A stretch of 43,437 nt of DNA from a virus, in IMG/VR virus record IMGVR_UViG_3300030060_001534, positions 1 to 43,437 of that record, one strand, 5' to 3'. The notes under the pieces are model-generated. The model worked only from the letters and a program-made list of their open reading frames with translations. It had not been told where the DNA came from and did not search any database. Numbering within the stretch: the stretch's first letter is position 1; every line of letters starts with the position of its first letter. A program made the position numbers and the translations under genes. Positions 30,022-38,759 of this stretch are shown here, piece by piece.

Positions 30022-30902
30022 CAAGAGAAGAATTACTTAAAGTAAGAAGAATGTACAACGCTTTATTAGCTAATGGTTTTAGTAAAGAACAAGCAACTAC
30101 ATTAGTTCCTATACTTGGATATGAATCAAGAGGAACAGTAAATGGAGAACAACAAATATTTGTTCAAGATACTAAAGACCCTGAATCAGAATCGTATGGT
30201 TTAGTACAAGTTAATTTAAGTTCTATGGGTCCTGCTATATATAAGACAATGGTAGATGTAGGATATGATTTACCACCTGGCACAACAAGAGAACAAGAAA
30301 TGCAGATGAGTCATAACAGGGAAGGCACTAAAGATAACAGACAATTTACTGAAGAACAAAGAGGTTATGTAAGTGACTTTCTAAAATCTTTAGATATAGA
30401 AGAAGCTGCTGTTATGGTTAAGAATTTATTTTGGCAAAAGCAAAATGAAAAAATGTCATATGAAGAAGGTTTAAAAGATTTATATTTTTTAACTATTGAA
30501 AAATTTGAAGGCAGAGTAACTACTGACCCTACCGCTATACCACATAAAAATGCTGTAGATGAACAAATACTTTATCATCAAGATAAATTAGACTCTGATG
30601 TTGACACTACTCCACCACCTGAATTTAAAGAAGATGCAAGATTTTATTTTGATGAATCTAATCAAAGAGAATTTGAATCACAAGTTCCTAAAGAAGCAGG
30701 CAGCTATCAAGATGCAAGGTTTGAGACAGATATGAAAAGACCAACGCAAGACCCAGTTAGAGGTGCAGGAAGATTTTATGATTCTCAAGGTAGAAAAATA
30801 ATACAAAGAGAAATACTAGAATATTTATATCATCATGGTATTAAAAAAGCTGACGCTTTAAGACCTGACAGTATGAGTAGGGGGGTAGATGACAACCGAT
30901 AA
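30018..30902 (+). CDS. Virion-associated lytic transglycosylase-like protein (294 aa)
   Basis: The N-terminal part is lysozyme-like: ANGFSKEQATTLVPILGYESRG with Glu36 in place of the catalytic acid, then SYGLVQVN (59-66), equivalent to the GL-Q-I/V motif of SLT domains. Helices follow (DFLKSLDIEEAAVMVKNLFWQKQ). The C-terminal half is disordered with repeated DARF(Y/E) segments. The enzyme would cleave glycan strands locally so the tail or ejected proteins can cross the wall. Overlaps at both ends (4 and 14 nt) link it to neighbouring virion genes. It is not placed in the lysis module, so a structural role is favoured. Confidence 0.65.
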   Translation: MTREELLKVRRMYNALLANGFSKEQATTLVPILGYESRGTVNGEQQIFVQDTKDPESESYGLVQVNLSSMGPAIYKTMVDVGYDLPPGTTREQEMQMSHNREGTKDNRQFTEEQRGYVSDFLKSLDIEEAAVMVKNLFWQKQNEKMSYEEGLKDLYFLTIEKFEGRVTTDPTAIPHKNAVDEQILYHQDKLDSDVDTTPPPEFKEDARFYFDESNQREFESQVPKEAGSYQDARFETDMKRPTQDPVRGAGRFYDSQGRKIIQREILEYLYHHGIKKADALRPDSMSRGVDDNR

Positions 30903-32118
30903 TGAAGAAGTAACTGATTTACAAGTAAACAATACTGTTGTACCTGATTCCGTTGCAACAAAAGATGGGGTCGTATATTACATATGGGAAATTAATCCTG
31001 AAGTATTTGGAATTACAGGTCCTACAACTTATTATTACTATACATCTGATACAATCTATGACCCTGCGGCAGGTGTACCAAGAGTTAACATAGACGAAAT
31101 AGATGACTTCGCTACTAATTTAGGAAGCATAGAAGAAATAGACGGAACTCTTAGAGGTAATCCTCTTGAATTATTAATAGATGATATATTATTAGAATCT
31201 AAAATTAATCCTTTCTTATTAACACAAGAAGTTGAAGGTGCAGTTAATTCATTTGGAGAAGACGTAGGTGGACAGTATGCTTATTTGTTAGCTTACTTAG
31301 ACAATATATATAGTGGTACAAACTATGGTAATGCAGAATACGAACAGTTTGCTCCAAGTTTAAAATCATTAACAGCAGACCAAAGAGCATTTACATCAGC
31401 TTGGTCGTTAGGTTCAGATAGTGATTCTAACGCATCATTAAGAGTATTAGAAGATAAAACTAAATTAGAAATTTCAGGTCTTGTAGCTAAATATGCCATG
31501 TTTGATATGGATGAAAACTTAATACAAAAGTTTTATGAAATGAGACTAACAGGTAAATTTGATGCAAACCAATTAAGAAATCAATTTAAGTTAGCTGTAT
31601 TTTCTGAGATACCTGGTTATAGAGACCCTGAGTTACAAGGTTACATTGCAGATAATAATTACAGCGTAGGTAAAAGTAAAGCATTACTTAATCAAGTAAA
31701 TGGTATTTTAAATAGCACTCTTGGTAATACTTTATCTATGGGATTTACAGCACAGGATAAAGATTTCTTAGTAAATGCTTTAGCTGTGGAAGGTGGAGCA
31801 GAAGAAATTCAAGCAAGAGCGCAAGGTATATGGGATGGATTTGTAGCTGATAGATTTAAAGGAAGTAATTATTCTACAACTATGGCAGGTTTAAGACCTG
31901 TCATTGGAAGAGAAGGAACCTTTGATGAAGATGGTAGAGATGTAGATTTAGTTATGAACATACTACAAGAAAATGATTCAGCAAATATTCCTGATATGGT
32001 AAGAGCGCACTTCTTAAATGTACAAGATGAAGGTGCATTAGCAAAAATGGCAAGCACATTAAAGAATAGTGGTATTCAAAATGTTATTGCAGGTGGCGCA
32101 GTAACTGGAGTATATTAA
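30889..32118 (+). CDS. Hypothetical virion protein (409 aa)
   Basis: The start overlaps the previous gene by 14 nt (GGGGG before ATG serves as ribosome-binding site). The first 80 residues are beta-type with a Tyr run (TTYYYYTSD); the remainder is helical and acidic with many Asn/Gln/Asp turns. No family recognised. It shares helical regions of similar character with the proteins at 28402 and 32118, and the three probably form a complex with the giant protein. Confidence 0.6.
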   Translation: MTTDNEEVTDLQVNNTVVPDSVATKDGVVYYIWEINPEVFGITGPTTYYYYTSDTIYDPAAGVPRVNIDEIDDFATNLGSIEEIDGTLRGNPLELLIDDILLESKINPFLLTQEVEGAVNSFGEDVGGQYAYLLAYLDNIYSGTNYGNAEYEQFAPSLKSLTADQRAFTSAWSLGSDSDSNASLRVLEDKTKLEISGLVAKYAMFDMDENLIQKFYEMRLTGKFDANQLRNQFKLAVFSEIPGYRDPELQGYIADNNYSVGKSKALLNQVNGILNSTLGNTLSMGFTAQDKDFLVNALAVEGGAEEIQARAQGIWDGFVADRFKGSNYSTTMAGLRPVIGREGTFDEDGRDVDLVMNILQENDSANIPDMVRAHFLNVQDEGALAKMASTLKNSGIQNVIAGGAVTGVY

Positions 32119-33371
32119 TGACAACAGAAGAAATTAAAGCATTACAAAAAGAACTAGGTGTTACAGCCGATGGAATTATTGGACCTATAACTAGAGCAGC
32201 AGCTCAGGATAAAATAGAAGGTTCTAGGTCTATTGATGAAGCAGCAGCACAAGCAGAAAAGTTTGGTAAGATTACTAACACAACAGGACTTGTTAAAGGT
32301 ACTGATTCTGCTCCTCCTGAAGAAACCACTCCTCCTGTTGTTGATGAAGAAGAAGAAGAAGTAACTGGTCCTGCTGTAGGAGATATCAAAACTATTAATG
32401 GTCTTCAATATCAATGGACAGGTTCAAGTTGGGAATTACTTGGAGGTGGTGAAGATACTAGCAAAGATGACTTCTTAGATAAATTAGGAAGCATGTTTGA
32501 TAATTTCGGTAAACCTACAGAGGTTCCTGATATACCTGAAGAAGTAGCAACACCAAAACAAATTGAAGACTTAGTTCCTTGGTTTAAAGGTAAAGGTGAT
32601 TTGTTACAGATATACACAGATACTTATATATCAACAGGTAGCGGTGATTTTTCAATAGCTGCTGTTCGTAACACAGCAGAATATGCTAATTACTATCCTG
32701 GTATTAAAAGAGATGATGGTTCATTAAGAATGAACGAAACACAATACGAACAAACAAGAGAAGGATATTTTAGAGTTTTGTTGGAGAATGGTTTGAATCC
32801 AACTATATTTGATGGTTTAGGGAAAGTATCTCAACTTATAGCAGGAGATGTAAGCGTTCCTGAATTTAGGAGTAGAGTAACCGCTACTAGAGAAGCGTTT
32901 GTAGACAATCCTAAAGCAGCTGAAATAAAAGCATACTACGAAGCTAACTTTAATATTAGCTTAGGAGATAATGCTGTGTTTGCAGCAGCACTTGACCCTG
33001 ATGTATCTGTAGGTATATTAAACAATCAAATAGATATAGCAGAGTTAGGTGCTGAAGCAGCATTACGTAACCTAGATTTAAATACAAATCAAGCACAGAG
33101 ATTATTACAAGCAGGTATAACTGAAGAAGGTGCAACTAGATTGTTTGCTAGAAGTGCTGATTCTATAGCTACATTAAATAGACTTAGTAGACAACAAAAT
33201 AGAACACGTCAAGTAGGACTTGAAGATGTTTTACAGTCTGATGTATTTCAAGACCCTGCTGCTAAGAGAGAACAAGCTGCAATCATAGCTCAAAATGTTT
33301 CAGGTTCATCCGTTGCAACAGGCGCTAGACGTGGGCAAACTGGTTCTGTAGAAGGCTTGACAGAAGGATAA
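32118..33371 (+). CDS. Virion protein with N-terminal peptidoglycan-binding domain (417 aa)
   Basis: The start shares one base with the preceding stop. Residues 5-27, EIKALQKELGVTADGIIGPIT, are a typical PG_binding_1 repeat (LQ-x-x-L-G-V-x-x-D-G-I-I-G-x-x-T). A polar acidic linker (about 55-85) leads to a domain with QYQWTGSSWELLGG, and then a helical C-terminal region with repeated Ala/Glu/Asn helices. The end is Gly/Ser-rich (VSGSSVATGARRGQ). It is the last gene of the ejection-type block and carries the capsid promoter in its final codons. Confidence 0.7.
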   Translation: MTTEEIKALQKELGVTADGIIGPITRAAAQDKIEGSRSIDEAAAQAEKFGKITNTTGLVKGTDSAPPEETTPPVVDEEEEEVTGPAVGDIKTINGLQYQWTGSSWELLGGGEDTSKDDFLDKLGSMFDNFGKPTEVPDIPEEVATPKQIEDLVPWFKGKGDLLQIYTDTYISTGSGDFSIAAVRNTAEYANYYPGIKRDDGSLRMNETQYEQTREGYFRVLLENGLNPTIFDGLGKVSQLIAGDVSVPEFRSRVTATREAFVDNPKAAEIKAYYEANFNISLGDNAVFAAALDPDVSVGILNNQIDIAELGAEAALRNLDLNTNQAQRLLQAGITEEGATRLFARSADSIATLNRLSRQQNRTRQVGLEDVLQSDVFQDPAAKREQAAIIAQNVSGSSVATGARRGQTGSVEGLTEG

Positions 33372-33383
33372 ACCTGCTATACT
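33357..33383 (+). promoter_or_regulatory. Strong-looking promoter for scaffold and capsid genes
   Basis: TTGACA (33357-33362), a 15-nt spacer and TATACT (33378-33383) with TGC in front, i.e. an extended -10. This is the closest match to the sigma-70/sigma-A consensus I found in the window. It overlaps the stop of the upstream gene and stands about 165 bases before the scaffold start. The short spacer is compensated by the extended -10. Confidence 0.65.
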
Positions 33384-33390
33384 ACATATA

Positions 33391-33455
33391 GTGCCTGACG
33401 AGGTCGGCACGCTAAATATAGGGTCGTATTCGAGAGAATCTCCAAGGTATTCTCT
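33391..33455 (+). promoter_or_regulatory. Structured 5' leader of the capsid unit
   Basis: GTGCC-TGAC-GAG-GTC-GGCAC (33391-33410) is a strong hairpin with one bulged base, at the expected 5' end of the transcript. A second hairpin AGAGAAT/ATTCTCT (33433-33439 and 33449-33455, nine-base loop) follows with a few U residues. Either they protect a high-level mRNA from decay, or the second is a leftover terminator for upstream transcription. No ORF lies in the rest of the 153-base gap. Confidence 0.55.
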
Positions 33456-33548
33456 TTGTCATTTGTAAACCCTTGTGGACAATCCCTTTAATTACCTAGC
33501 GATTATTGTTATGGGATTTTTTATATGCTAGAGAAAACGGAGAAAATA

Positions 33549-34031
33549 ATGGAAGAACCAAAAGAACAACAAGTTGAAGATACTCAGGAGAGTCCTGAAG
33601 AAGGTAGTATTCAACAACTCAGAGATGAATATAAAAAAATCAAAGCTGAGAATAAAGAATACAAGCAAGGGATTATGAATTCTGCGCTAACTTCTATGGG
33701 TCTTGAACCTGATAAAGGTATTGGTAAAGCAGTAACAAAATTATATGATGGCAAGGCAAATGTCGAAGACATCAAAGAATTTGTTGCTAAAGAATTTGGT
33801 GAAGGAGATGCTATTAATGCTGAACCTGCAACTGATGAAACCATTGCTACAAACGTAGTTGAAGCTCAATCACGTGTAGAGCAACTTAATAAATTAGGGA
33901 TAGATAATGAGCCTGCAGAAGCTATGCAGGAGGTAGTTAACTATATAAGAAACCCTGAAACTTCTGTTAAGAATACCATCGGAGCAAAACTTGCGATGAT
34001 GGACGAAATTAAAAAACAAAATAAACAATAG
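33549..34031 (+). CDS. Putative scaffolding protein (160 aa)
   Basis: I choose ATG 33549 because CGGAG lies seven bases upstream; an ATG at 33525 is in frame but has no such site. The protein is acidic and helical, with a coiled-coil-like stretch (IQQLRDEYKKIKAENKEYKQGIM) and a Lys-rich end (MMDEIKKQNKQ). It is placed 32 bases before the capsid gene. Acidic helical proteins with a basic C-terminus directly before the capsid are typical scaffolds. A protease or another role is not suggested by any motif. Confidence 0.65.
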   Translation: MEEPKEQQVEDTQESPEEGSIQQLRDEYKKIKAENKEYKQGIMNSALTSMGLEPDKGIGKAVTKLYDGKANVEDIKEFVAKEFGEGDAINAEPATDETIATNVVEAQSRVEQLNKLGIDNEPAEAMQEVVNYIRNPETSVKNTIGAKLAMMDEIKKQNKQ

Positions 34032-34063
34032 ATATAGCAATATATCGGAAAGGTTAGATTAAT

Positions 34064-35182
34064 ATGGCAGAAATATCGTTAACAAACAGTACGATTTATG
34101 CACAAAATATTAATAACTTTACTGGTGAATTGTTTAAAGTTGGTGGTCAAAGAACTCCTTTACTATCTGCAGTTGGCGGATTGAATGGCGGTAAGACATT
34201 AAACTCTACATATTGGCAAGTCCAAGTAGAAGATAATGCAACCATTTCTTCTGAACCTACTAAAGGTCAAGAAGGTTCTACACCTACAGAATATCTTGGT
34301 AGAGACAGAGCTGCATACACTTATGTAACTCAAATCTTCCATAAAGGTGTTCAGATGACTTATACAGCTTTAGCATCCACAGGAAATCAAAATCCTTTTG
34401 ATTTGTCAGCTAACATTGCAAACTCTTCTGATGGAGACGGAACAACAACAGCAGCAGATAAATTAGGATTATTCGGTGGTAATCCAGTAAACGATGAATT
34501 TGCTTTACAGCTTGAAAAAGCTATGGAAAAAGTAGCAAGAGAAGTTGAGTGGTTTGCATTCAATGGTTCTTTCTCAGATGGTGCTAACACAACACCTGGG
34601 TCAGGAACTAGAGAAATGTACGGTATTGATGTATGGATTACATTAAACAAGAACGCTAGCAACTCTGCAGCAGTAAACCCATTAGGTGGGAACTGCTACT
34701 ACAATGACGCTTCAGGTGACGGAACTGGTTCAGCTCAAGTCATCTCTTTCGCAACTATATCAGGTGCGTTAAAGAGAATGTATGACAACCATGCTCCAAT
34801 GAAACAACCTGTACTATGCGTTAGTCCACAACAATTACTAGACCTTAACAATGAACTTGTTAAAGGTACAGTTGATATAGCAGGTGCAATCATTCCTAGA
34901 GATAGAAATGTTGCAGGTGTTGATATTGATACAGTAGTCACTCCATTTGGTGCAATAGGACTAATGGTTATTGACCCTGACATCATGCCAACAGGAACTG
35001 CTTTCATCTTAGACTTGGCTTATATACAACCAGTATTTACCAACATCCCAGGATTTGGTACTGTGTTTGTAAGAGACCTAGACCAAGATGCCAACGCAAG
35101 AATTGGTAAAGCAATATACATGGAGATGGGATTCGAATTCGGACCTCCTTCATACCATTGTAAGATTCAAGCAGTAGCGTAA
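34064..35182 (+). CDS. Major capsid protein, SU10-like (DUF5309 type)
   Basis: The 372-residue protein follows the scaffold gene and has the signature order of SU10-type capsids. There is a short N-terminal arm, TPLLSAVGGLNGG, an E-loop region (WQVQVEDN...GRDRAAYTYVTQIFHKGVQMTYTALA), the spine helix (ALQLEKAMEKVAREVEWFAFNG), GTREMYGIDVWI, then P-domain strands and a conserved C-terminal region (LMVIDPDIMPTGTAFILDLAYIQPVF). It folds as HK97-type hexon. Fewer rare codons and more C-ending codons than its neighbours suggest selection for high expression. Bracketed by its own promoter and terminator. Confidence 0.85.
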   Translation: MAEISLTNSTIYAQNINNFTGELFKVGGQRTPLLSAVGGLNGGKTLNSTYWQVQVEDNATISSEPTKGQEGSTPTEYLGRDRAAYTYVTQIFHKGVQMTYTALASTGNQNPFDLSANIANSSDGDGTTTAADKLGLFGGNPVNDEFALQLEKAMEKVAREVEWFAFNGSFSDGANTTPGSGTREMYGIDVWITLNKNASNSAAVNPLGGNCYYNDASGDGTGSAQVISFATISGALKRMYDNHAPMKQPVLCVSPQQLLDLNNELVKGTVDIAGAIIPRDRNVAGVDIDTVVTPFGAIGLMVIDPDIMPTGTAFILDLAYIQPVFTNIPGFGTVFVRDLDQDANARIGKAIYMEMGFEFGPPSYHCKIQAVA

Positions 35183-35206
35183 AGTTATAATAATAAATTG
35201 AAGATT

Positions 35207-35233
35207 AGGGTGGAACTCCACCTCCACCCTTTT
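35207..35233 (+). terminator. Intrinsic terminator after the capsid gene
   Basis: AGGGTGG (35207-35213) pairs with CCACCCT (35224-35230), with a ten-base loop and then TTTT-C-TT. It lies 24 bases past the capsid stop and is the clearest rho-independent terminator on the plus strand. Confidence 0.8.
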
Positions 35234-35255
35234 CTTCTGCTATAGTAAGGAAGAT

Positions 35256-35588
35256 ATGATAAGTAAAACAGCTTTAATAGATGTATCAGAAGATAACAAT
35301 GATAGCCTAGCTGTAAAGACAGATGGCATGTTACTTTGCGGTATTGAGTTCCCTGCAGCAATGACAGGTTCTGCAATTACATTTGATTTCTCTATGAACG
35401 GTAGCACAGGATGGGTTGATGTTTTTGAAACAGACGGCACAGAAGTTAGCTACACAGTTTCAGCAGGAAACCTATTAAGAGTAGACCCTTCAGGTTGGGC
35501 TTTTGCAAGTAATGGATATATCAGAGTATCATCTAATGGTACAGAAGCAGCAGACAGAAGCATAGCATTATACTTTAGACACAGTTAG
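35256..35588 (+). CDS. Small beta-rich head or decoration protein (110 aa)
   Basis: AAGGAAG precedes the ATG. The sequence is almost all beta strands (MLLCGIEFPAAMTGSAITFDFSMNGSTGWVDVFE, GYIRVSSNG), ending with IALYFRHS. This form is typical of small capsid decoration or neck proteins found after capsid genes. It comes after the terminator, so it is expressed less than the capsid. No specific family. Confidence 0.6.
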   Translation: MISKTALIDVSEDNNDSLAVKTDGMLLCGIEFPAAMTGSAITFDFSMNGSTGWVDVFETDGTEVSYTVSAGNLLRVDPSGWAFASNGYIRVSSNGTEAADRSIALYFRHS

Positions 35589-35596
35589 GAGTAACA

Positions 35597-35791
35597 ATGA
35601 GTACGCTCTTAATGCTTAAAGAAGGTAGAGTTTTAGATATAGATTCTAAAGGTAGTACACCTATTCAAGAATCTTATCCTATGGAAGCTGCTGTACCTGT
35701 AAGTGAAGTACGTAGTGCTGCTTTTGGTATGGCTATGTTCGGACAATCACATTTTGCTAAAACAGTAAACGCAGAAGATAAGGCAGCTTAA
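35597..35791 (+). CDS. Small hypothetical protein (64 aa)
   Basis: GGAG lies six bases upstream of the ATG. The polypeptide starts MSTLLMLKEGRVLDID and is otherwise polar; it ends in TAATG with the connector gene. Possibly a head-tail region adaptor; not recognised. Confidence 0.55.
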   Translation: MSTLLMLKEGRVLDIDSKGSTPIQESYPMEAAVPVSEVRSAAFGMAMFGQSHFAKTVNAEDKAA

Positions 35792-36792
35792 TGAGTTCAA
35801 ATATTAGAGGATTAGTAGATAGAGTTTTTAGAGAGTATCTTGAACCTATGGATGACTTGTCATCATATACAGCATTAAGTTCTTCTATGAACTCAAGTGT
35901 TACAACACTATCTTTTAATGGAGATTTGTTAACCCAAGAAGAAAAAGATGCAATGGATGCAGGAACTGTTATTGAATGTGAACATGAGTTAATGTATTGT
36001 ACAGCTCTTGATACAGTTAATAATCAAGTAACAGTTGTTAGAGGTGCAAGAGGTACATCAGCAGACTCACATGATAGTGGAGCTATAGTTAAAATTGCAC
36101 CACCATTCCCAAGGAAAGTTGTATTCGATGCAGTATGTGACCAAATTAAAAACTTATATCCTACATTATTTGCAGTAGACACACAAGAGATAACTGTAAG
36201 TGATGGTTATACTTTAATAGGAACATATGATGCTCCTGGTACACATAATAATTTAGTAGCACCAATAAAAGCTATATCACAATATACAGATTTTTCTGCA
36301 GGTGCTGATTCAACTACAGTAACTTATAGAGGAGTTGCAGTTGAGTTAGTTGATTTGCCTAATCCTTTTACATATACTGACGACACAGGTACAGAAAGAA
36401 CAATAACTTATACAACAGGTCCTGACAATGTTAAGGCTGTACAGTTTACTGGTATATCTTCAGGACATAAAGTTTATGTTACATTTAAAAAGAAGTTTAT
36501 AGAACCAACATTAGAATCTGACACACTTACAACAATAGGTTTAGAAGATGAATATGAACCTATTATCATGGCAGGAGTTGCAGCACAAATGATGTCAGGA
36601 AGAGATATACCTAGTGCAACATCAGATTATATTTCAGAACAATTAGAGTTAGAAAGTTTTCCTGTTGACTCTGCTACAAGAATTAGAAACTCGTTACTTG
36701 CATATCAAAGAGCATTATTACAACAAGCTAGAAAAGATTTAAGAGCTAGATATCCTGAACCAGTAACAATAAATAATATTGCTTATTCATAA
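35791..36792 (+). CDS. Head-tail connector / adaptor-like protein (333 aa)
   Basis: It begins with a helix (NIRGLVDRVFREYLEPMDD). A beta domain with DGDLL/MYCTALDTVNNQVTVVRGARGT follows, and then APPFPRKVVFDAVCDQIKNLYP. The C-terminus has a helical bundle (EDEYEPIIMAGVAAQMMSGRDIP ... RIRNSLLAYQRALLQQARKDLRARY). This N-terminal VRGARGT segment and the C-terminal helices resemble adaptor proteins encoded after the capsid in podoviruses. Start and stop overlap the neighbours by one base each. Assignment is by pattern and order. Confidence 0.6.
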   Translation: MSSNIRGLVDRVFREYLEPMDDLSSYTALSSSMNSSVTTLSFNGDLLTQEEKDAMDAGTVIECEHELMYCTALDTVNNQVTVVRGARGTSADSHDSGAIVKIAPPFPRKVVFDAVCDQIKNLYPTLFAVDTQEITVSDGYTLIGTYDAPGTHNNLVAPIKAISQYTDFSAGADSTTVTYRGVAVELVDLPNPFTYTDDTGTERTITYTTGPDNVKAVQFTGISSGHKVYVTFKKKFIEPTLESDTLTTIGLEDEYEPIIMAGVAAQMMSGRDIPSATSDYISEQLELESFPVDSATRIRNSLLAYQRALLQQARKDLRARYPEPVTINNIAYS

Positions 36793-38732
36793 TGCCTAGG
36801 TTAACTACACAAGCAGAGGTACTTAATCCTAAACGAAAAGGTTATGACTTTCGTATTGATAATCAACTGTACAGAGCAGCAATAGCTCCTGAAAGACAGA
36901 TGACAATACAGTCATCAGATGTTCAAGACCAATCAGTTAATGTAAAACAAAATGCAGAAGACTTTACTTCTAACATTGGTCGTATATATTCAAGGAATAA
37001 TTTTACAGGTGGTTCTAATTTAGATAATGCACATAGACGAGATGGTACTCCACAAGATTCTAAAAGATTTTGGGATAGTGAAGGTGTAGATGTATTTAAC
37101 CAAGACTTAGGTAAAGCATATAATGTTCAGTTATTAAATACTACAGAATTAGAGCAAGCATTAAGTTCAAGTGACAATGATAATTCTATAGCTGTAGCAG
37201 GAACAAATATTTTTGTTTCTGATGATGCTACTTTATATATATCTACTGATGGAGGAGATACATGGAGTACACAATCTACAAACTTGACAGCAGGTTATCA
37301 CATAAAAGGTTTAGCTGTAGATGGTACAGATTTATATATAACTGCTAACAATGGTTCGGCAGGAGAAATAGAATTACTTCCTACTGCTAATGCTACTCCT
37401 GGTTCATCAACACAAAAAATGTCTGCTGCTATCTACGATAATATATGGTCAGTTAAAGGGCAATTCTTAGTAACTATAGGTAATGCAATACATCCTTATG
37501 ATGGTAATACAACTGTAGGTACTGCAATTATTACATTAGGAACAGGAGAAACATTTACAGATGTTTGTGATGCAGGTGCTGTTGTATTAGCTACAGCTTC
37601 AGATGGTAAGATATATTCTTTTAAAGATATAAGTGGTACGCTAACTGCTAAAGGTCAATCAGAACTTACAGGAGAATCTCCAACTTGCATAGTTGAATCA
37701 CAGGGTATAATTTTTTATGGCACCAAAGCCACACAAATAACAGGAAACAAAGTTATTGGAAGATTATACCGTGCCGATTTAACAGTTGCAGATGACTTGT
37801 ATGTATTAGCAAACAATCAATTAATTAAACAATGGGATGTAGATGCTATTGACAATGCACCTTATTATTTATACACAACAAGAGATTCTATTTATTGTGG
37901 AATAAAAGAATCAGGTAGCACAACATTTTTATGGAGATATTATTTACCTACTTCAGGTATAGCTAGATATTATAAAGCAAGTGCAGGTGGAAATGTTTAT
38001 GGTATATGTCATGTAGATGAAAAGTTTTTACTTACAGTTAGTGGTAGTGGAGTTTATCAACAAACAGATAATTATGAAGAAGAAGGTTATATTATAGCAC
38101 CTCCTGCTGATTTTTTTACAGCAGAATCTAAGCAATATGTAGGTGCAGAAGTAGATGTAGAAGAACTTGCAACTGGTGAAAGTGTAGAGTTACATATATC
38201 AAATACATACGAAGCAATAAATGATTCTAACGATAGTTCTTTTGATTTAGAAATTAATATACAATCAGGTATTGGTGGAGAAGAAGTACAAATATCAAGA
38301 GTTGCTAGATATGTTGTACCTAAAATAGTTTTAAAAGGTAATGGTACATCAACTCCAAAGTTTAAATCTTTTAATGTTAGAGCTTTGGCAAGACCTGAAT
38401 TAGTAGTTGTACAGATACCAGTTAATTTATCTGATAGAGTTGAACGACCATATAGAAAACCTATACTCGTTAAAAATTTAGGAGAAACAATTTATCAATC
38501 TTTAAAAGATAAAGAAGGTAGTGCAGTAACACTTGAAATCTATGACCCTGCAGAAGTAATAAGAGGTGTTGTAGAAAAAATAAGTTATCCAATACAATCT
38601 AATCCAAACATTGGCAGCGTGACACAGTATGCTATACTTACAGTCAGAGGTACTCGACAAGAGACTTTTGCAGCAGTTACATCAGGCGATATACTTGGTG
38701 TAAATGGATTTGCAATTATGAGATTTGGATAG
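36792..38732 (+). CDS. Tail nozzle / hub protein with beta-propeller (646 aa)
   Basis: After a 100-residue N-terminal arm, repeated beta segments follow with a perfect Asp-box, STDGGDTW (151-158), and similar short strands (LYITANNGSAGEIELL, GKIYSFKDISGTL). This supports a beta-propeller over about residues 120-430. The C-terminal third is beta-rich (VELHISNTY, FKSFNVRALARPELVVVQIPVNL). In podoviruses a large protein of this kind after the connector is the tail nozzle or tubular protein B, the channel for DNA. No catalytic motif seen; a sialidase-like role is possible but less likely. Confidence 0.65.
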   Translation: MPRLTTQAEVLNPKRKGYDFRIDNQLYRAAIAPERQMTIQSSDVQDQSVNVKQNAEDFTSNIGRIYSRNNFTGGSNLDNAHRRDGTPQDSKRFWDSEGVDVFNQDLGKAYNVQLLNTTELEQALSSSDNDNSIAVAGTNIFVSDDATLYISTDGGDTWSTQSTNLTAGYHIKGLAVDGTDLYITANNGSAGEIELLPTANATPGSSTQKMSAAIYDNIWSVKGQFLVTIGNAIHPYDGNTTVGTAIITLGTGETFTDVCDAGAVVLATASDGKIYSFKDISGTLTAKGQSELTGESPTCIVESQGIIFYGTKATQITGNKVIGRLYRADLTVADDLYVLANNQLIKQWDVDAIDNAPYYLYTTRDSIYCGIKESGSTTFLWRYYLPTSGIARYYKASAGGNVYGICHVDEKFLLTVSGSGVYQQTDNYEEEGYIIAPPADFFTAESKQYVGAEVDVEELATGESVELHISNTYEAINDSNDSSFDLEINIQSGIGGEEVQISRVARYVVPKIVLKGNGTSTPKFKSFNVRALARPELVVVQIPVNLSDRVERPYRKPILVKNLGETIYQSLKDKEGSAVTLEIYDPAEVIRGVVEKISYPIQSNPNIGSVTQYAILTVRGTRQETFAAVTSGDILGVNGFAIMRFG

Positions 38733-38742
38733 GAAAATAGTA

Positions 38743-38748
38743 TATAAT
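38743..38748 (+). promoter_or_regulatory. Possible -10 box for the fibre operon
   Basis: TATAAT lies 11 bases before the ATG at 38760, in a 27-base gap after the nozzle gene. No -35 and no TG extension are visible, so it is weakly supported. Confidence 0.3.
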
Positions 38749-38759
38749 GAAAGATAGAT

